Shown: positions 1 through 6,166 of the stretch, piece by piece
How the letters are laid out: every line of letters begins with the position of its first letter
How positions within the stretch are numbered: position 1 is the stretch's first letter
Origin: Pseudomonadota bacterium
GTDB lineage: Bacteria; Pseudomonadota; Gammaproteobacteria; UBA5335
DNA: 10,165 bases
Assembly: GCA_002862965.1 (NCBI GenBank)
Contig: PKCW01000111.1
Coordinates: 1 to 10,165 of the forward strand
Reading direction: 5' to 3'
Position numbers and translations under genes: made by a program
The notes under the pieces: generated by a model
The model's input: the letters and a program-made list of their open reading frames with translations, nothing else
What the model was told of the DNA's origin: nothing
Databases searched by the model: none

Positions 1-20
1 TGAACTCTAAGGAGAATCCC

Positions 21-1352
21 ATGCGACTCCCGACCATCGCCACGGCGATGGTCGGTGTGGTCGCGTTCGCCCCGGCTCATGCCGCGGAAGCGCCGCCCGC
101 CGACCTCGAAACCCTGCAGCAACTCCTCGACCAGCTCGAGCATCTGGTCGACAACCTCCAGAATCAACTCGACACCGAGCGCCAGGCGCGACAAAAAGTC
201 GAGTCGACGACGATGATCCGCCCGGTGAGCGACGGCAAGAGCCTCAAGTTCCAGTCGCCGGGCGGCGATTTCAGCTTCCAGGCCGGTGGCCGTCTGGACG
301 TCGAGGCGGCAGCGTATGACGAGGACAAGCAGGATCTGGGCGACGGGACCGATTTCCGCCGCGCGCGCATGTACCTGCGCGGCACGCTGGCGCGCGATTT
401 CGATTACCTGTTCGAGTATGAATTCGCCGACACCACCACCCGCAACAGGGGCATCACGGACGCTTACCTGCGCTACAAGGGCTTCGCGCCGGCATTGCTC
501 ACGGTGGGCAATTTCAAGATGCCGTTCGGCATGGAGCAGCTCACCAGCGACAACACCACGCTCTTTCTCGAACGCGGCGTGAACGACATCCTGACGCCCG
601 GCCGCGGCATCGGCGCCGAGCTGCGCAGCGCCGGGACGAATTGGAGTTTGGCGGGTGGTGTCTTCGGCGAGAAGCCCGACGGCGATGTCGACAAGGAAGG
701 CGACGAAGGCTGGAACGTGGCGGCCCGCGGCACCTACGCGCCCATCCTGACCTCCGATGCGGTCCTGCATCTGGGCGCAGGGGCGCGTCGCCATGAGCCC
801 GATGACTCGACCAATGCGCTGCGCTTTCGCAGCAAGCCCGAATCGAATGTGACCGGTGTGTTCCTGGTGGACTCAGGCCTCCTGGCCAACACCGACCATT
901 TCACATCGGCCAATGTGGAACTGGCCGGCCTGTGGGGGCCGGTGACTTTCCAGACCGAGTACATGCGCACCGCCCTCAACGGCGACGAGGCCAGCAATGA
1001 TGTCGATTTCTCCGGCTGGTACGCGCAGGCGGCCTGGCTGTTGACCGGCGAGCGCCGCCCCTACAAGGCAGCCGAGGGCGTGTTCGACCGCGTCATACCC
1101 AACGCCAGCGTGGGGCTTGGCGGCATCGGGGCCTGGGAACTGGCGGCCCGCGTCAGCGAGGTGGATCTGAACGACGGCGGCATCATCGGCGGCGAGGAAC
1201 GCAATCTGACGCTGGCCGTCAACGGCTACCTCACCTCCAACATCCGCGTGATGCTGAACTACATCCGCGTGCTCGAACTCGACCGGCCCGGCAACGCGGC
1301 CGATCAGGACGAACCATCGATCATCGGCGCGCGCCTGCATGTGGATTTTTGA
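21..1352 (+). CDS. Phosphate-selective porin O/P family outer-membrane channel
   Basis: 443-residue predicted outer-membrane beta-barrel of the OprO/OprP (Porin_O_P) type. A signal peptide with a hydrophobic core at about 5-18 ends at Ala-His-Ala (19-21). Residues 27-62 are Leu/Gln/Glu-rich and look like the periplasmic coiled coil often seen at the N terminus of this family. The barrel follows from about 75. It includes the family-like FRRARMYLRG stretch (112-121), the VGNFKMPFGMEQLTS stretch (162-176), alternating polar/aromatic strands and a terminal Phe, the usual BAM recognition signal. The ATG is preceded by AAGGAG at 9-14. modABC starts 42 bases downstream on the same strand, so the likely cargo is an oxyanion such as molybdate rather than phosphate. 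The family assignment is from resemblance; the substrate is inferred from context only. The promoter lies outside the window. Confidence 0.85.
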   Translation: MRLPTIATAMVGVVAFAPAHAAEAPPADLETLQQLLDQLEHLVDNLQNQLDTERQARQKVESTTMIRPVSDGKSLKFQSPGGDFSFQAGGRLDVEAAAYDEDKQDLGDGTDFRRARMYLRGTLARDFDYLFEYEFADTTTRNRGITDAYLRYKGFAPALLTVGNFKMPFGMEQLTSDNTTLFLERGVNDILTPGRGIGAELRSAGTNWSLAGGVFGEKPDGDVDKEGDEGWNVAARGTYAPILTSDAVLHLGAGARRHEPDDSTNALRFRSKPESNVTGVFLVDSGLLANTDHFTSANVELAGLWGPVTFQTEYMRTALNGDEASNDVDFSGWYAQAAWLLTGERRPYKAAEGVFDRVIPNASVGLGGIGAWELAARVSEVDLNDGGIIGGEERNLTLAVNGYLTSNIRVMLNYIRVLELDRPGNAADQDEPSIIGARLHVDF

Positions 1353-1380
1353 TCCGCCGACGCAGACGATTCATGACCTC

Positions 1381-1385
1381 AGGAG
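1381..1385 (+). promoter_or_regulatory. Shine-Dalgarno site that fixes the GTG start of modA
   Basis: AGGAG lies nine bases before the GTG at 1395. It supports GTG as the modA initiator. The GTG start gives a complete signal peptide, whereas the next in-frame ATG, at residue 10, would remove its positively charged N terminus. Confidence 0.7.
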
Positions 1386-1394
1386 ATTCAGCCC

Positions 1395-2159
1395 GTGACA
1401 TCCCTACGCTCTTTTCTGGTGATGCTCTGCATTGCAGCGGCGCAGTTACCCGCTTCCCAAGCCCGCGCCGCCGAAGTGGTCGCCGCCACGGCCGCCAACT
1501 TCGCCGCCGCCATGGCGCGTATCGAACCCGGCTTCGAACAGGCGAGCGGTCATCAGCTCACCATCGTGCTGGGCTCGTCCGGAAAGTTCCTGCAGCAGAT
1601 CCAGCAGGGCGCGCCCTTCGACGTGTTGCTGTCGGCCGACGCGGAGCGGCCCGAGCTGCTGGCCAGGTCCGGTCTCGGCGTGCCGGCCTCGCGCTTCACC
1701 TACGCCATCGGCCGCCTCGTGCTGTGGAGCCCGCAGCCGGGCGCCTTCAGCGACGGTGAGGCGTACCTGAAGGCCGGCGCATTCCGGCATCTGGCCATCG
1801 CCAATCCGGTGGTCGCGCCCTATGGCGCGGCGGCGCAGCGCGCGCTCGAACAATTCGGCCTGTGGGCCGGTTTGCAGGACAGGATCGTCCGCGCCGAGGA
1901 CATCGGGCAGGTCTATGCGATGGCGGGCAGCGGCGCCGCCGAAGCCGCCTTCGTGGCGTACTCGTCTGTCCTCGCGGGCGGCAAACCGGGCAGCCAGTGG
2001 CGGGTGCCGCAGAATCTGTACCCGCCGCTCAAGCAGGACGCCATCCTGATCACCCGCGCCCAAAACAACCCGGCCGCCAAGGCGCTGCTCGACTACCTCA
2101 AGACACCGGCGGCGCGGGAGGTGATCGCGGCGCTGGGCTACGACCTGCCGGCGCCCTGA
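1395..2159 (+). CDS. modA: Molybdate ABC transporter periplasmic binding protein ModA
   Basis: 254-residue solute-binding protein that captures molybdate (and usually tungstate) in the periplasm and delivers it to ModBC. A signal peptide with a hydrophobic core at 6-18 ends near Ala-Arg-Ala (23-25), and the mature protein starts at about AEVVAAT. Family signatures in order are AANF (33-36), the oxyanion-contacting loop GSSGKF (60-65), FDVLLSAD (75-82), IANPVVAPYG (135-144) and GQVYAMAGSGAAEAAFVAYS (171-190). In characterised ModA proteins, backbone amides and Ser/Tyr hydroxyls in these loops hold the tetrahedral anion. The start is GTG with a good ribosome site. The stop codon directly abuts the modB ATG. 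Length is normal. Molybdate specificity over tungstate cannot be read from sequence alone. Confidence 0.95.
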   Translation: MTSLRSFLVMLCIAAAQLPASQARAAEVVAATAANFAAAMARIEPGFEQASGHQLTIVLGSSGKFLQQIQQGAPFDVLLSADAERPELLARSGLGVPASRFTYAIGRLVLWSPQPGAFSDGEAYLKAGAFRHLAIANPVVAPYGAAAQRALEQFGLWAGLQDRIVRAEDIGQVYAMAGSGAAEAAFVAYSSVLAGGKPGSQWRVPQNLYPPLKQDAILITRAQNNPAAKALLDYLKTPAAREVIAALGYDLPAP

Positions 2160-2852
2160 ATGATTGGCACCCAGGACATGACGATCGACCTCGGCCCGGT
2201 CTGGCTCACACTGCGTCTGGCCGGGGTCGCCGTCACGCTGCTGCTCGTCGTCGGCACACCGCTCGCCTGGTGGCTGGCGCACACCCGCACGCGGCTGAAG
2301 CCGCTGATCGAGGCCGTCACCGCACTGCCGCTGGTGCTGCCGCCGACGGTGTTGGGGTTTTACCTGCTGGTGCTGTTCGCGCCGGGGGCGCCGCTCGGCG
2401 CCGCCTGGCTGGGGCTGACCGGGGAGACGCTCACCTTCTCGTTCAGCGGCCTCGTGCTGGCGTCGATGCTCTATTCGCTGCCGTTCGTGGTGCAGCCGCT
2501 GCAGGCGGCCTTCGAGGCGGTCGGCCGCGGCCCGCTGGAGGCCGCCGCGGTGCTCGGCGCCCGGCCGCTGGACGCGTTTTTCACCGTGGCGAGCCCGCTC
2601 GCCGCGCGCGGCTATCTCACCGCCGCGGTGCTCGGCTTCGCGCACACGCTGGGTGAGTTCGGCGTGGTGCTGATGGTGGGCGGCAACATCCCCGGCCGCA
2701 CCCGGGTGGTGTCGATCGCCATCTACGAACAGGTGGAGACGCTCAACTTCGCCGCCGCGCACGTGCTGGCCGGGGGGCTGCTGGCGTTCTCGTTCGCGGT
2801 GCTGGTGCTGGTCTACAGCCTCAACCGGCGCTTCCCGGTGCATGCCGCATGA
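2160..2852 (+). CDS. modB: Molybdate ABC transporter permease ModB
   Basis: 230-residue inner-membrane permease that forms the homodimeric channel of the molybdate importer. Hydrophobic segments lie at about 13-38, 52-73, 94-115, 155-173 and 198-221. The cytoplasmic EAA coupling loop that contacts ModC is at 127-148, starting EAAAVLGARPLDAF. The segment TALPLVLPPTVLGFYLL (54-70) and the stretch GEFGVVLMVGGNIPGRTR (165-182) are typical of ModB. The ATG follows the modA stop with no gap and has no obvious Shine-Dalgarno, so translation is probably coupled. A second in-frame ATG at 2178 is possible but would have its AGGA almost touching the start. The 3' end overlaps modC by four bases. Confidence 0.95.
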   Translation: MIGTQDMTIDLGPVWLTLRLAGVAVTLLLVVGTPLAWWLAHTRTRLKPLIEAVTALPLVLPPTVLGFYLLVLFAPGAPLGAAWLGLTGETLTFSFSGLVLASMLYSLPFVVQPLQAAFEAVGRGPLEAAAVLGARPLDAFFTVASPLAARGYLTAAVLGFAHTLGEFGVVLMVGGNIPGRTRVVSIAIYEQVETLNFAAAHVLAGGLLAFSFAVLVLVYSLNRRFPVHAA

Positions 2853-3967
2853 GGCTGGAGGTCGCGCTCGCGCTGCGCCGCACCGGCTTCACGCTGGAGC
2901 TGGAGGAGGCGCTGGAACTCGCGGGCATCACCGCCGTGATGGGCGCGTCCGGCAGCGGCAAGAGCACGCTGCTGCGGGCACTGGCCGGTCTCGAAACGCC
3001 GGATCGAGCGCGCATTGCGCTCGATGGCACCGTGCTCGCGGACAGCGCGGCCGGCGTGATCCTGCCGCCGCACCGGCGCGGCATCGGCTACGTGTTCCAG
3101 GACGCGCGGCTGTTCACGCACCGCCGGGTGCTCGGCAACCTGCGCTTTGCTCAAAGCCGCGCCCGGCCGGCAAATGGCGCGCCGGCTCCGGCGCTGGACG
3201 AGGTCATCGCGGCGCTCGACCTCGCACCGCTGCTCGATCGGCACACCGATGGCCTGTCGGGCGGCGAGCGCCAGCGCGTCGCCATCGCCCGCGCGCTGCT
3301 CGCCAACCCGCGCCTGCTGCTGCTCGACGAACCGCTGTCAGCGCTCGATCTGAAACGCAAGGCCGAGCTGCTGCCCTACATCCGCGCCCTGCCGGCGCGC
3401 TTTCGCATCCCGCTGATCTACGTCTCGCACGCCGTGGAGGAGGTCGCGCAGCTCGCCGATGCGGTGCTGATCCTCGCCCACGGCCGCGTCACCGCCCGCG
3501 GCGAGGTGCACGCGGTGCTGGAAAGCCCGGCGGCCGAGGCCGTGTCCGGCCACTTCGAGGCCGGCGCGCTGCTGCGCGTGCAGGTGCTGCGGCACATCAC
3601 GGACTTCGCGCTCACCGAATTCGATCTCGCCGGCCAGCGCCTCACGCTGCCGCACATCGACGCCGCGGCGGGCACGCCGGTGCGCCTGCGTGTGCGGGCG
3701 CGGGATGTGGCCATCGCGCTGCATGACGTTCCGGACACCAGCATCCGCAACCAGCTCGAGGCGCGCGTGCTGACCATCGACGCCGAGCCGGCCGGCGCCT
3801 ATGCCGAAGTGCTGCTCGAACTCGCGGGTGCGCCCACCCAGCGCCTGCGTGCGCGCATCACGCGGGAATCGGTCGACCGCCTGCACCTGCAACCGGGCCA
3901 GCCGGTGTGCGCCCTCATCAAGGCGGTCTCGTTCGACCGGCGGGAACCGGGCGACGAACGCGGCTAG
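2849..3967 (+). CDS. modC: Molybdate ABC transporter ATP-binding protein ModC
   Basis: 372-residue ATPase that powers the ModB channel from the cytoplasmic face. The nucleotide-binding domain (about 1-235) is complete: Walker A GASGSGKST (32-40), Q-loop Gln84, ABC signature LSGGERQ (136-142), Walker B LLLLD with catalytic Glu161 (156-161), D-loop SALD (164-167) and switch His194. The C-terminal Mop/TOBE domain at about 298-362 begins SIRNQLEARV and ends VCALIKAVSF; in ModC this type of domain binds molybdate and can provide feedback inhibition. The ATG sits in an ATGA overlap with the modB stop, showing translational coupling. Length and domain order are normal. No terminator hairpin with a T tract is visible after the stop. 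Confidence 0.96.
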   Translation: MRLEVALALRRTGFTLELEEALELAGITAVMGASGSGKSTLLRALAGLETPDRARIALDGTVLADSAAGVILPPHRRGIGYVFQDARLFTHRRVLGNLRFAQSRARPANGAPAPALDEVIAALDLAPLLDRHTDGLSGGERQRVAIARALLANPRLLLLDEPLSALDLKRKAELLPYIRALPARFRIPLIYVSHAVEEVAQLADAVLILAHGRVTARGEVHAVLESPAAEAVSGHFEAGALLRVQVLRHITDFALTEFDLAGQRLTLPHIDAAAGTPVRLRVRARDVAIALHDVPDTSIRNQLEARVLTIDAEPAGAYAEVLLELAGAPTQRLRARITRESVDRLHLQPGQPVCALIKAVSFDRREPGDERG

Positions 3968-4171
3968 GCGATTGCCCTGTAGACGCCTGCCCGGTGTGGC
4001 CGGCTGGCGCAGCGGAAGACTGGACCATCGTGCGGCCGGCTTCGAGTCGCAAGATCCACCGCCGCCGCAGCATCGGCGCCCGGCAGGAGGCGTGGACCTG
4101 TGTCCGAAAGGCGACAAGGCAGCGTTCCCTGATGCCCGTCACCAGACAAAGATCGCACGCCACAGCCTAAT

Positions 4172-4190
4172 CTCAATTAAAATCATTATC
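4172..4190 (+). promoter_or_regulatory. Candidate Fur box (iron-responsive operator)
   Basis: The 19 bases match 14 of 19 positions of the classical GATAATGATAATCATTATC Fur consensus, and the last ten bases (AATCATTATC) match perfectly. The left half is degenerate. On the minus strand it reads as GATAAT followed by GATTTT, consistent with the hexamer-repeat view of Fur sites. It lies in an isolated AT-rich island within GC-rich DNA, which makes random occurrence less likely. The next gene on the plus strand starts 231 bases downstream. I cannot place a good -35/-10 pair with confidence; TATCTT at 4187-4192 is a possible -10 overlapping the site. Iron control is an inference. Confidence 0.5.
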
Positions 4191-4236
4191 TTACACCATC
4201 ATCCGCGTTCAATTCAGGGCGGCACGTCATTTGCTT

Positions 4237-4263
4237 GGACAGACACGCCGTGTATGCCTGTCC
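4237..4263 (+). repeat. Bulged inverted repeat in the presumed leader
   Basis: GGACAG (4237-4242) pairs with CTGTCC (4258-4263), and directly inside it ACAC (4243-4246) pairs with GTGT (4250-4253) around a three-base GCC loop. A four-base bulge (4254-4257) sits on the 3' arm. The ten pairs could form an RNA hairpin near the 5' end of a transcript starting at the AT-rich island, or a split protein-binding palindrome. No T tract follows, so it is not an intrinsic terminator. Confidence 0.35.
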
Positions 4264-4421
4264 GTCAGCGGCCCGGACGCACCTTTGCCCGACCGCACGC
4301 GGCCAGCTCCTGATCCTGCGCGCTGCATGCACGGGGGCGGAAACGATCGATCCATGAACGGACGCGTCCGACCCGGCCGATTGCTCTGATTCCAACAGCC
4401 AACCCATTCAGGAAGACCCTC

Positions 4422-5012
4422 ATGAGTGCCGTTCTCGACTCCCCGCTCGCCGCCCTCGAAGCCGAGCGCCGCTTGTTCAACCCCGTGTTCAAGGGTCCGA
4501 CGGGCGTGGCCGGCCGTTATGGCTTTCGCGGCGAACTGGCGCTCAAGTTCGCGCCCCAGTTCGCCGACGAGGCGCGACCACCCGAAATCCTCGCCGAGCA
4601 GGTGATGCTCGTCGCCGAATCCGGCACACCGACCCTCCCCTTCCTGTGCTGCTATCTGTTGTCGTTCGGTTATCTGCCGCTGCTGGTCGAGGCGCTGGGC
4701 GACGCCCTCGCCGCGGACGGCAAGTATTTCCTGTTCTGCAACAACATCGATCTGTCCAAACGCTACACCGTGCCCTATGGCGGCGCCACGTTCCAAGTGC
4801 TGCCGATCGACGAGGCCACGGCCTACAACGAACTGCTGGACCTGCTCTACATCGAACGCAACGACCTCAAGAAACTGGACACCGGCGCCCGGCTCGACCG
4901 CATCTACGACACGGCCAGAGGCTACAGCGAGCGTTTCCCCGAGATGTCCTTCGAGGAAGGACTCGAGCGCATGGGCCCCGTGCGCAACCCCAACGAAAAC
5001 CGGCCCGTCTGA
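4422..5012 (+). CDS. Uncharacterised 196-residue protein
   Basis: I do not recognise a family. The gene looks real: ATG with AGGAAG six bases upstream, strongly GC-biased third positions like its neighbours, and a protein of mixed, globular composition. It has no signal peptide and no clear membrane helix, so it is probably cytosolic. Visible features are a Gly/aromatic stretch (GVAGRYGFRGELALKF, 28-43), a hydrophobic helix-like segment at 72-92 containing adjacent Cys76-Cys77, a third cysteine Cys106 in FLFCNNID, an acidic Leu-rich segment at 130-153 and a charged, Pro/Asn-rich tail (185-196). The Cys pair and Cys106 could bind metal or form a disulfide, but nothing proves this. It stands alone between two long gaps, downstream of a Fur-like box and the molybdate operon. 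No function is assigned. Confidence 0.75.
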   Translation: MSAVLDSPLAALEAERRLFNPVFKGPTGVAGRYGFRGELALKFAPQFADEARPPEILAEQVMLVAESGTPTLPFLCCYLLSFGYLPLLVEALGDALAADGKYFLFCNNIDLSKRYTVPYGGATFQVLPIDEATAYNELLDLLYIERNDLKKLDTGARLDRIYDTARGYSERFPEMSFEEGLERMGPVRNPNENRPV

Positions 5013-5069
5013 TCCCGGTCGCTTGTCGATGGTCTTGACGTGTGTCGGCCAGGGAGGCCTGGCGCGCGT

Positions 5070-5091
5070 CTTGGGGCAGTTCGCCCCCAAG
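5070..5091. repeat. Hairpin-forming inverted repeat, 7-bp stem
   Basis: CTTGGGG (5070-5076) is perfectly complementary to CCCCAAG (5085-5091) across an eight-base loop. It begins 58 bases after the stop of the unassigned gene. It could act as a 3'-end stabilising or weak termination structure, but no T tract follows on either strand. Confidence 0.5.
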
Positions 5092-5169
5092 GCCATGTTC
5101 AGGCAAAGCCACGGCGTGGGCGCGGGCCGGCGGAGTGGGCGCCGGGTCGGGCGGCCTGGTCGCCGGGCG

Positions 5170-5205
5170 GCGCCAAGGGCGTGGCGGACGCACCGCCCTT
5201 GGCGC
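5170..5205. repeat. Perfect 12-bp inverted repeat
   Basis: GCGCCAAGGGCG (5170-5181) pairs perfectly with CGCCCTTGGCGC (5194-5205) across a 12-base loop, and the loop can add a short GTG/CAC extension with one bulged base. It is the strongest secondary structure I found in the window. It lies between the unassigned gene and the suhB promoter. Without a T tract it is not a classical intrinsic terminator. It may be a dispersed intergenic repeat, a transcription barrier or an operator. It shares the CCAAG/CTTGG core with the hairpin at 5070-5091. Confidence 0.65.
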
Positions 5206-5239
5206 GGGACGCGGGACTACGCCGGGCTGCGGCAGTTTT

Positions 5240-5248
5240 GCTATGCTC
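5240..5248 (+). promoter_or_regulatory. Extended -10 promoter element for suhB
   Basis: TGCTATGCT fits the extended -10 pattern TGnTATnnT, sits just after a TTTT run in otherwise GC-rich DNA, and lies 57 bases before the suhB ATG. No good -35 hexamer is visible at the usual 17-base distance, which an extended -10 can tolerate. Transcription would start at about 5255. Confidence 0.5.
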
Positions 5249-5255
5249 ACGCCCC

Positions 5256-5271
5256 CGGCCGTTCGGCCGGT
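5256..5271 (+). repeat. Short GC hairpin at the predicted 5' end of the suhB mRNA
   Basis: CCGGCC (5256-5261) pairs with GGCCGG (5266-5271) around a GTTC loop. If the extended -10 at 5240-5248 is used, this stem would lie almost at the first transcribed base and could protect the message or tune expression. Inference only. Confidence 0.45.
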
Positions 5272-5304
5272 CTGCTGTCACGATCACCAAAGGCGGGCCC
5301 GGCT

Positions 5305-6117
5305 ATGCATCCTCTCCTGACCATCGCCGTTCGGGCTGCCCGTCGCGCGGGCGACGTGATCCTGCGCGCCGCCGGCCAGAGCGACGCGCTGACCGTAGAG
5401 GCCAAGCAGCGCAACGATTTCGTGACCGAGATCGATCGGCAGGCCGAACAGGAGATCATCCAGATCATCCGCCGGGCCTATCCCGACCATGCGATTCTGG
5501 GCGAGGAAGGCGGCCAGATCGGCGAGCACGAGGTCACCTGGATCATCGATCCCCTGGATGGCACGACCAACTTCATCCACGGTCTGCCCCACTACGCCGT
5601 GTCGATCGGCATCCGCATCCGCGGACGACTCGAGCACGGCGTGATCCATGACCCGACGCGCGGGGAGATCTATACCGCCACGCGCGGTTCCGGGGCGTTC
5701 CTCAATGATCGACGCATTCGCGTGGCCACTGCGCGCGGTCTTGAAGGCGCCTTGATCGGCACGGGGCTGCCCTTTCGTGACTTCAGCCATGCGCCGGCCT
5801 ATTACGGCATGTTGCAGGCCGTGGCCGGCAAGACGGCCGGCATCCGCCGGGCCGGATCCGCAGCGCTGGATCTGGCCTACGTCGCCGCCGGCCGGCTCGA
5901 CGGCTACTGGGAACTTGGGCTGAAGCCCTGGGACATCGCGGCCGGCGTGATCCTGGTGCAGGAAGCCGGCGGCATCGTGGGCAATCTTTCAGGCGAACCC
6001 GAGGGGTTCATGGAGTCGGGCAATCTCGTCTGCGGCAACCCGCGTCTGTTCGCGGCGCTGGTGCGCGAGATCGAGCCTCACCTCACGCCCATGCTGCGCA
6101 TCCAGTCCCGTCCCTGA
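5305..6117 (+). CDS. suhB: SuhB, inositol-1-monophosphatase family protein
   Basis: 270-residue protein of the Mg-dependent, Li-sensitive inositol monophosphatase family. It closely resembles E. coli SuhB from its first residues (MHPLLTIAVRAARRAGDVI), which is why I take this ATG although the frame is open further upstream. Metal-site motifs are intact: Glu67-Glu68 in ILGEEGG, motif DPLDGTTNF (82-90) and WELGLKPWDIAAG (202-214) with Asp210. Family members hydrolyse myo-inositol 1-phosphate to inositol and phosphate. In E. coli SuhB also works with Nus factors in rRNA antitermination and ribosome assembly, which is probably the more important role here. The ribosome site is weak (AAAGG about 11 bases upstream). 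The gene is convergent with secF, 49 bases away, and appears to have its own promoter. Confidence 0.93.
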   Translation: MHPLLTIAVRAARRAGDVILRAAGQSDALTVEAKQRNDFVTEIDRQAEQEIIQIIRRAYPDHAILGEEGGQIGEHEVTWIIDPLDGTTNFIHGLPHYAVSIGIRIRGRLEHGVIHDPTRGEIYTATRGSGAFLNDRRIRVATARGLEGALIGTGLPFRDFSHAPAYYGMLQAVAGKTAGIRRAGSAALDLAYVAAGRLDGYWELGLKPWDIAAGVILVQEAGGIVGNLSGEPEGFMESGNLVCGNPRLFAALVREIEPHLTPMLRIQSRP

Positions 6118-6132
6118 GCGGATCGCCCCCAA

Positions 6133-6150
6133 GCCGCGACGACGCGCGGC
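6133..6150. terminator. Hairpin between convergent suhB and secF
   Basis: GCCGCG (6133-6138) pairs perfectly with CGCGGC (6145-6150) across a six-base loop in the 49-base gap between the two stop codons. The position suits a shared transcription end for both strands, but there is no T tract, so intrinsic terminator activity is doubtful. Confidence 0.3.
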
Positions 6151-6166
6151 CCGCCGTGCCGAGGAC

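Larger units (their letters stand above)
3968..4421. other. 454-base non-coding gap between modC and the unassigned gene
   Basis: I see no convincing gene on either strand. The first 200 bases are GC-rich and include an imperfect direct repeat of 12 bases (11 identical) at 3994-4005 and 4030-4041. The composition then drops sharply to AT-rich at 4169-4197, where a Fur-box-like sequence sits. A bulged inverted repeat follows at 4237-4263. A perfect 12-base palindrome, CGGACGCGTCCG, lies at 4359-4370. The last bases hold the ribosome site AGGAAG (4410-4415) of the next gene. The AT-rich island is the most likely promoter or operator region. If transcription starts there, the message has a leader of roughly 200 bases. 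Confidence 0.6.
5013..5304. other. 292-base non-coding gap upstream of suhB, rich in inverted repeats
   Basis: No supported gene on either strand, although the suhB frame happens to stay open through it. It contains two strong hairpins (5070-5091 and 5170-5205), a very G-rich tract with repeated GGGCG/GCCGGG words at about 5115-5172, an extended -10 element (5240-5248) and a third hairpin (5256-5271) just before suhB. In related genomes the divergent trmJ gene often occupies this side of suhB; no trace of it is visible here. Confidence 0.6.

Noticed and set aside
1446..2843. A 465-codon open frame on the minus strand opposite modA and modB.
   Set aside because: Same shadow effect; composition is dominated by Arg, Gln, His and Glu with no recognisable motif, while the plus strand has complete ModA and ModB.
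3995..4060. A tRNA-like stretch: TGGCGCAGCGG resembles a D arm and TTCGAGTC resembles a T loop.
   Set aside because: The T stem does not pair: the base before TTCGAGT is C and the one after is also C, and the remaining flanks do not match. No acceptor stem can be closed. It may be chance or a long-decayed relic.
4164..4176. A possible minus-strand promoter beginning at TTGAGA (4171-4176) in the AT-rich island.
   Set aside because: The matching -10 would be GATCTT, a weak fit, and no minus-strand gene lies downstream of it.
3968..4421. A ModE operator or molybdenum-cofactor riboswitch near the mod genes.
   Set aside because: No sequence resembling the ModE palindrome or the conserved Moco RNA core was found, and the region is downstream of modC rather than upstream of the operon.
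4227..5096. A 289-codon minus-strand frame opposite the unassigned gene.
   Set aside because: The plus-strand frame has a good ribosome site and GC-biased third positions; the minus frame has low-information Gly/Glu/Val/Gln composition and no ribosome site that I can see.
4777..5304. The suhB reading frame stays open far upstream, suggesting a longer fused protein.
   Set aside because: SuhB homology starts exactly at the ATG at 5305. The upstream frame overlaps the unassigned gene in another frame and gives a low-complexity Arg/Thr/Ser/Pro-rich translation typical of a GC-rich shadow.
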